Of a stretch of 64,000 nt of DNA, positions 63,975 to 64,000 are shown one piece after another (position 1 is the first letter of the stretch; each line of letters starts with the position of its first letter). Both the position numbers and the translations under genes were made by a program. This DNA comes from an uncultured Sphingomonas sp. (GTDB lineage: Bacteria > Pseudomonadota > Alphaproteobacteria > Sphingomonadales > Sphingomonadaceae), in NCBI RefSeq assembly GCF_934560975.1, contig NZ_CAKTFO010000004.1:1-64000 (forward strand), written 5' to 3'. A model generated the notes under the pieces. That model was not told the origin of the DNA. It saw only the letters and a list, made by a program, of their open reading frames with translations, and ran no database searches.

Positions 63975-64000
63975 ATGAAGCGAGTGGTAGCCGCGATGGC
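63975..64000 (+). CDS. Possible 5' end of a following gene
   Basis: An ATG at 63975 preceded by GGAGGGG (about 9 nt upstream) opens a frame reading MKRVVAAM to the window edge, which could be the start of a signal peptide. Only eight complete codons are visible, so nothing more can be said. Confidence 0.35.

Overview
The window looks like a chromosomal segment of a high-GC alphaproteobacterium of the Sphingomonadales (Sphingomonas-like). Support: C4-type 5-aminolevulinate synthase, the sdhE-mfd / recG neighbourhood, a 14-gene nuo operon with a TonB-dependent receptor nearby, a small XrtV-type accessory membrane protein, and short palindromic repeats of the kind scattered through sphingomonad genomes. 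Gene density is high, with many 1-4 bp stop/start overlaps. I see no rRNA or tRNA gene, CRISPR array, prophage, transposase or plasmid function.

Layout. 1-2.5 kb: the 3' two thirds of secA, a palindromic repeat pair and an XrtV-type small membrane protein. 2.5-9.9 kb: an APC permease converging on mfd, then sdhE, divergent from recG. 9.9-16.8 kb: tyrS, a bestrophin-like channel and a DUF885 zinc-peptidase-like protein on the minus strand; divergent from them a GH30 glucosylceramidase-like enzyme coupled to anmK; then an unknown 222-residue protein. 16.9-21.4 kb: the information-processing operon yqeY-dnaG-rpoD (minus strand). 21.5-26.5 kb: carA and carB, separated by an antisense DUF559 endonuclease-like gene framed by palindromic repeats. 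26.6-34.2 kb: greA and a rhomboid protease, then a long minus-strand series (ThDP enzyme, murI, hemA, glyA, nrdR, trmJ). 34.3-39.3 kb: a two-subunit 3-oxoacid CoA-transferase whose genes are split by a lipoprotein phosphatase, a membrane-anchored class-C-like serine hydrolase and a GGDEF cyclase. 39.4-41.6 kb: three cell-wall enzymes (DUF882/M15-like, L,D-transpeptidase, M23). 41.7-45.7 kb: efp, an inositol-monophosphatase-family protein and a TonB-dependent receptor. 45.9-60.4 kb: the complete complex I operon nuoA-N, with a 49-codon membrane ORF embedded between nuoE and nuoF, closed by a strong intrinsic terminator. 60.6-64 kb: birA, an 840-bp gene-poor stretch that ends in a decayed copy of the trmFO 3' end, intact trmFO, a DUF488 gene and the first codons of another gene.

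Most of the window is housekeeping: protein export, DNA repair, primer synthesis and transcription, pyrimidine/arginine precursors, heme and one-carbon metabolism, peptidoglycan turnover and respiration. The unusual features are the repeat-framed DUF559 gene inside carAB, the trmFO remnant, the nuoE/nuoF micro-ORF, the histidine-rich loop of NuoL and the interrupted CoA-transferase operon. None of these amounts to a demonstrated new system. The DUF559/repeat cassette and the nuo micro-ORF are the best candidates for something undescribed.
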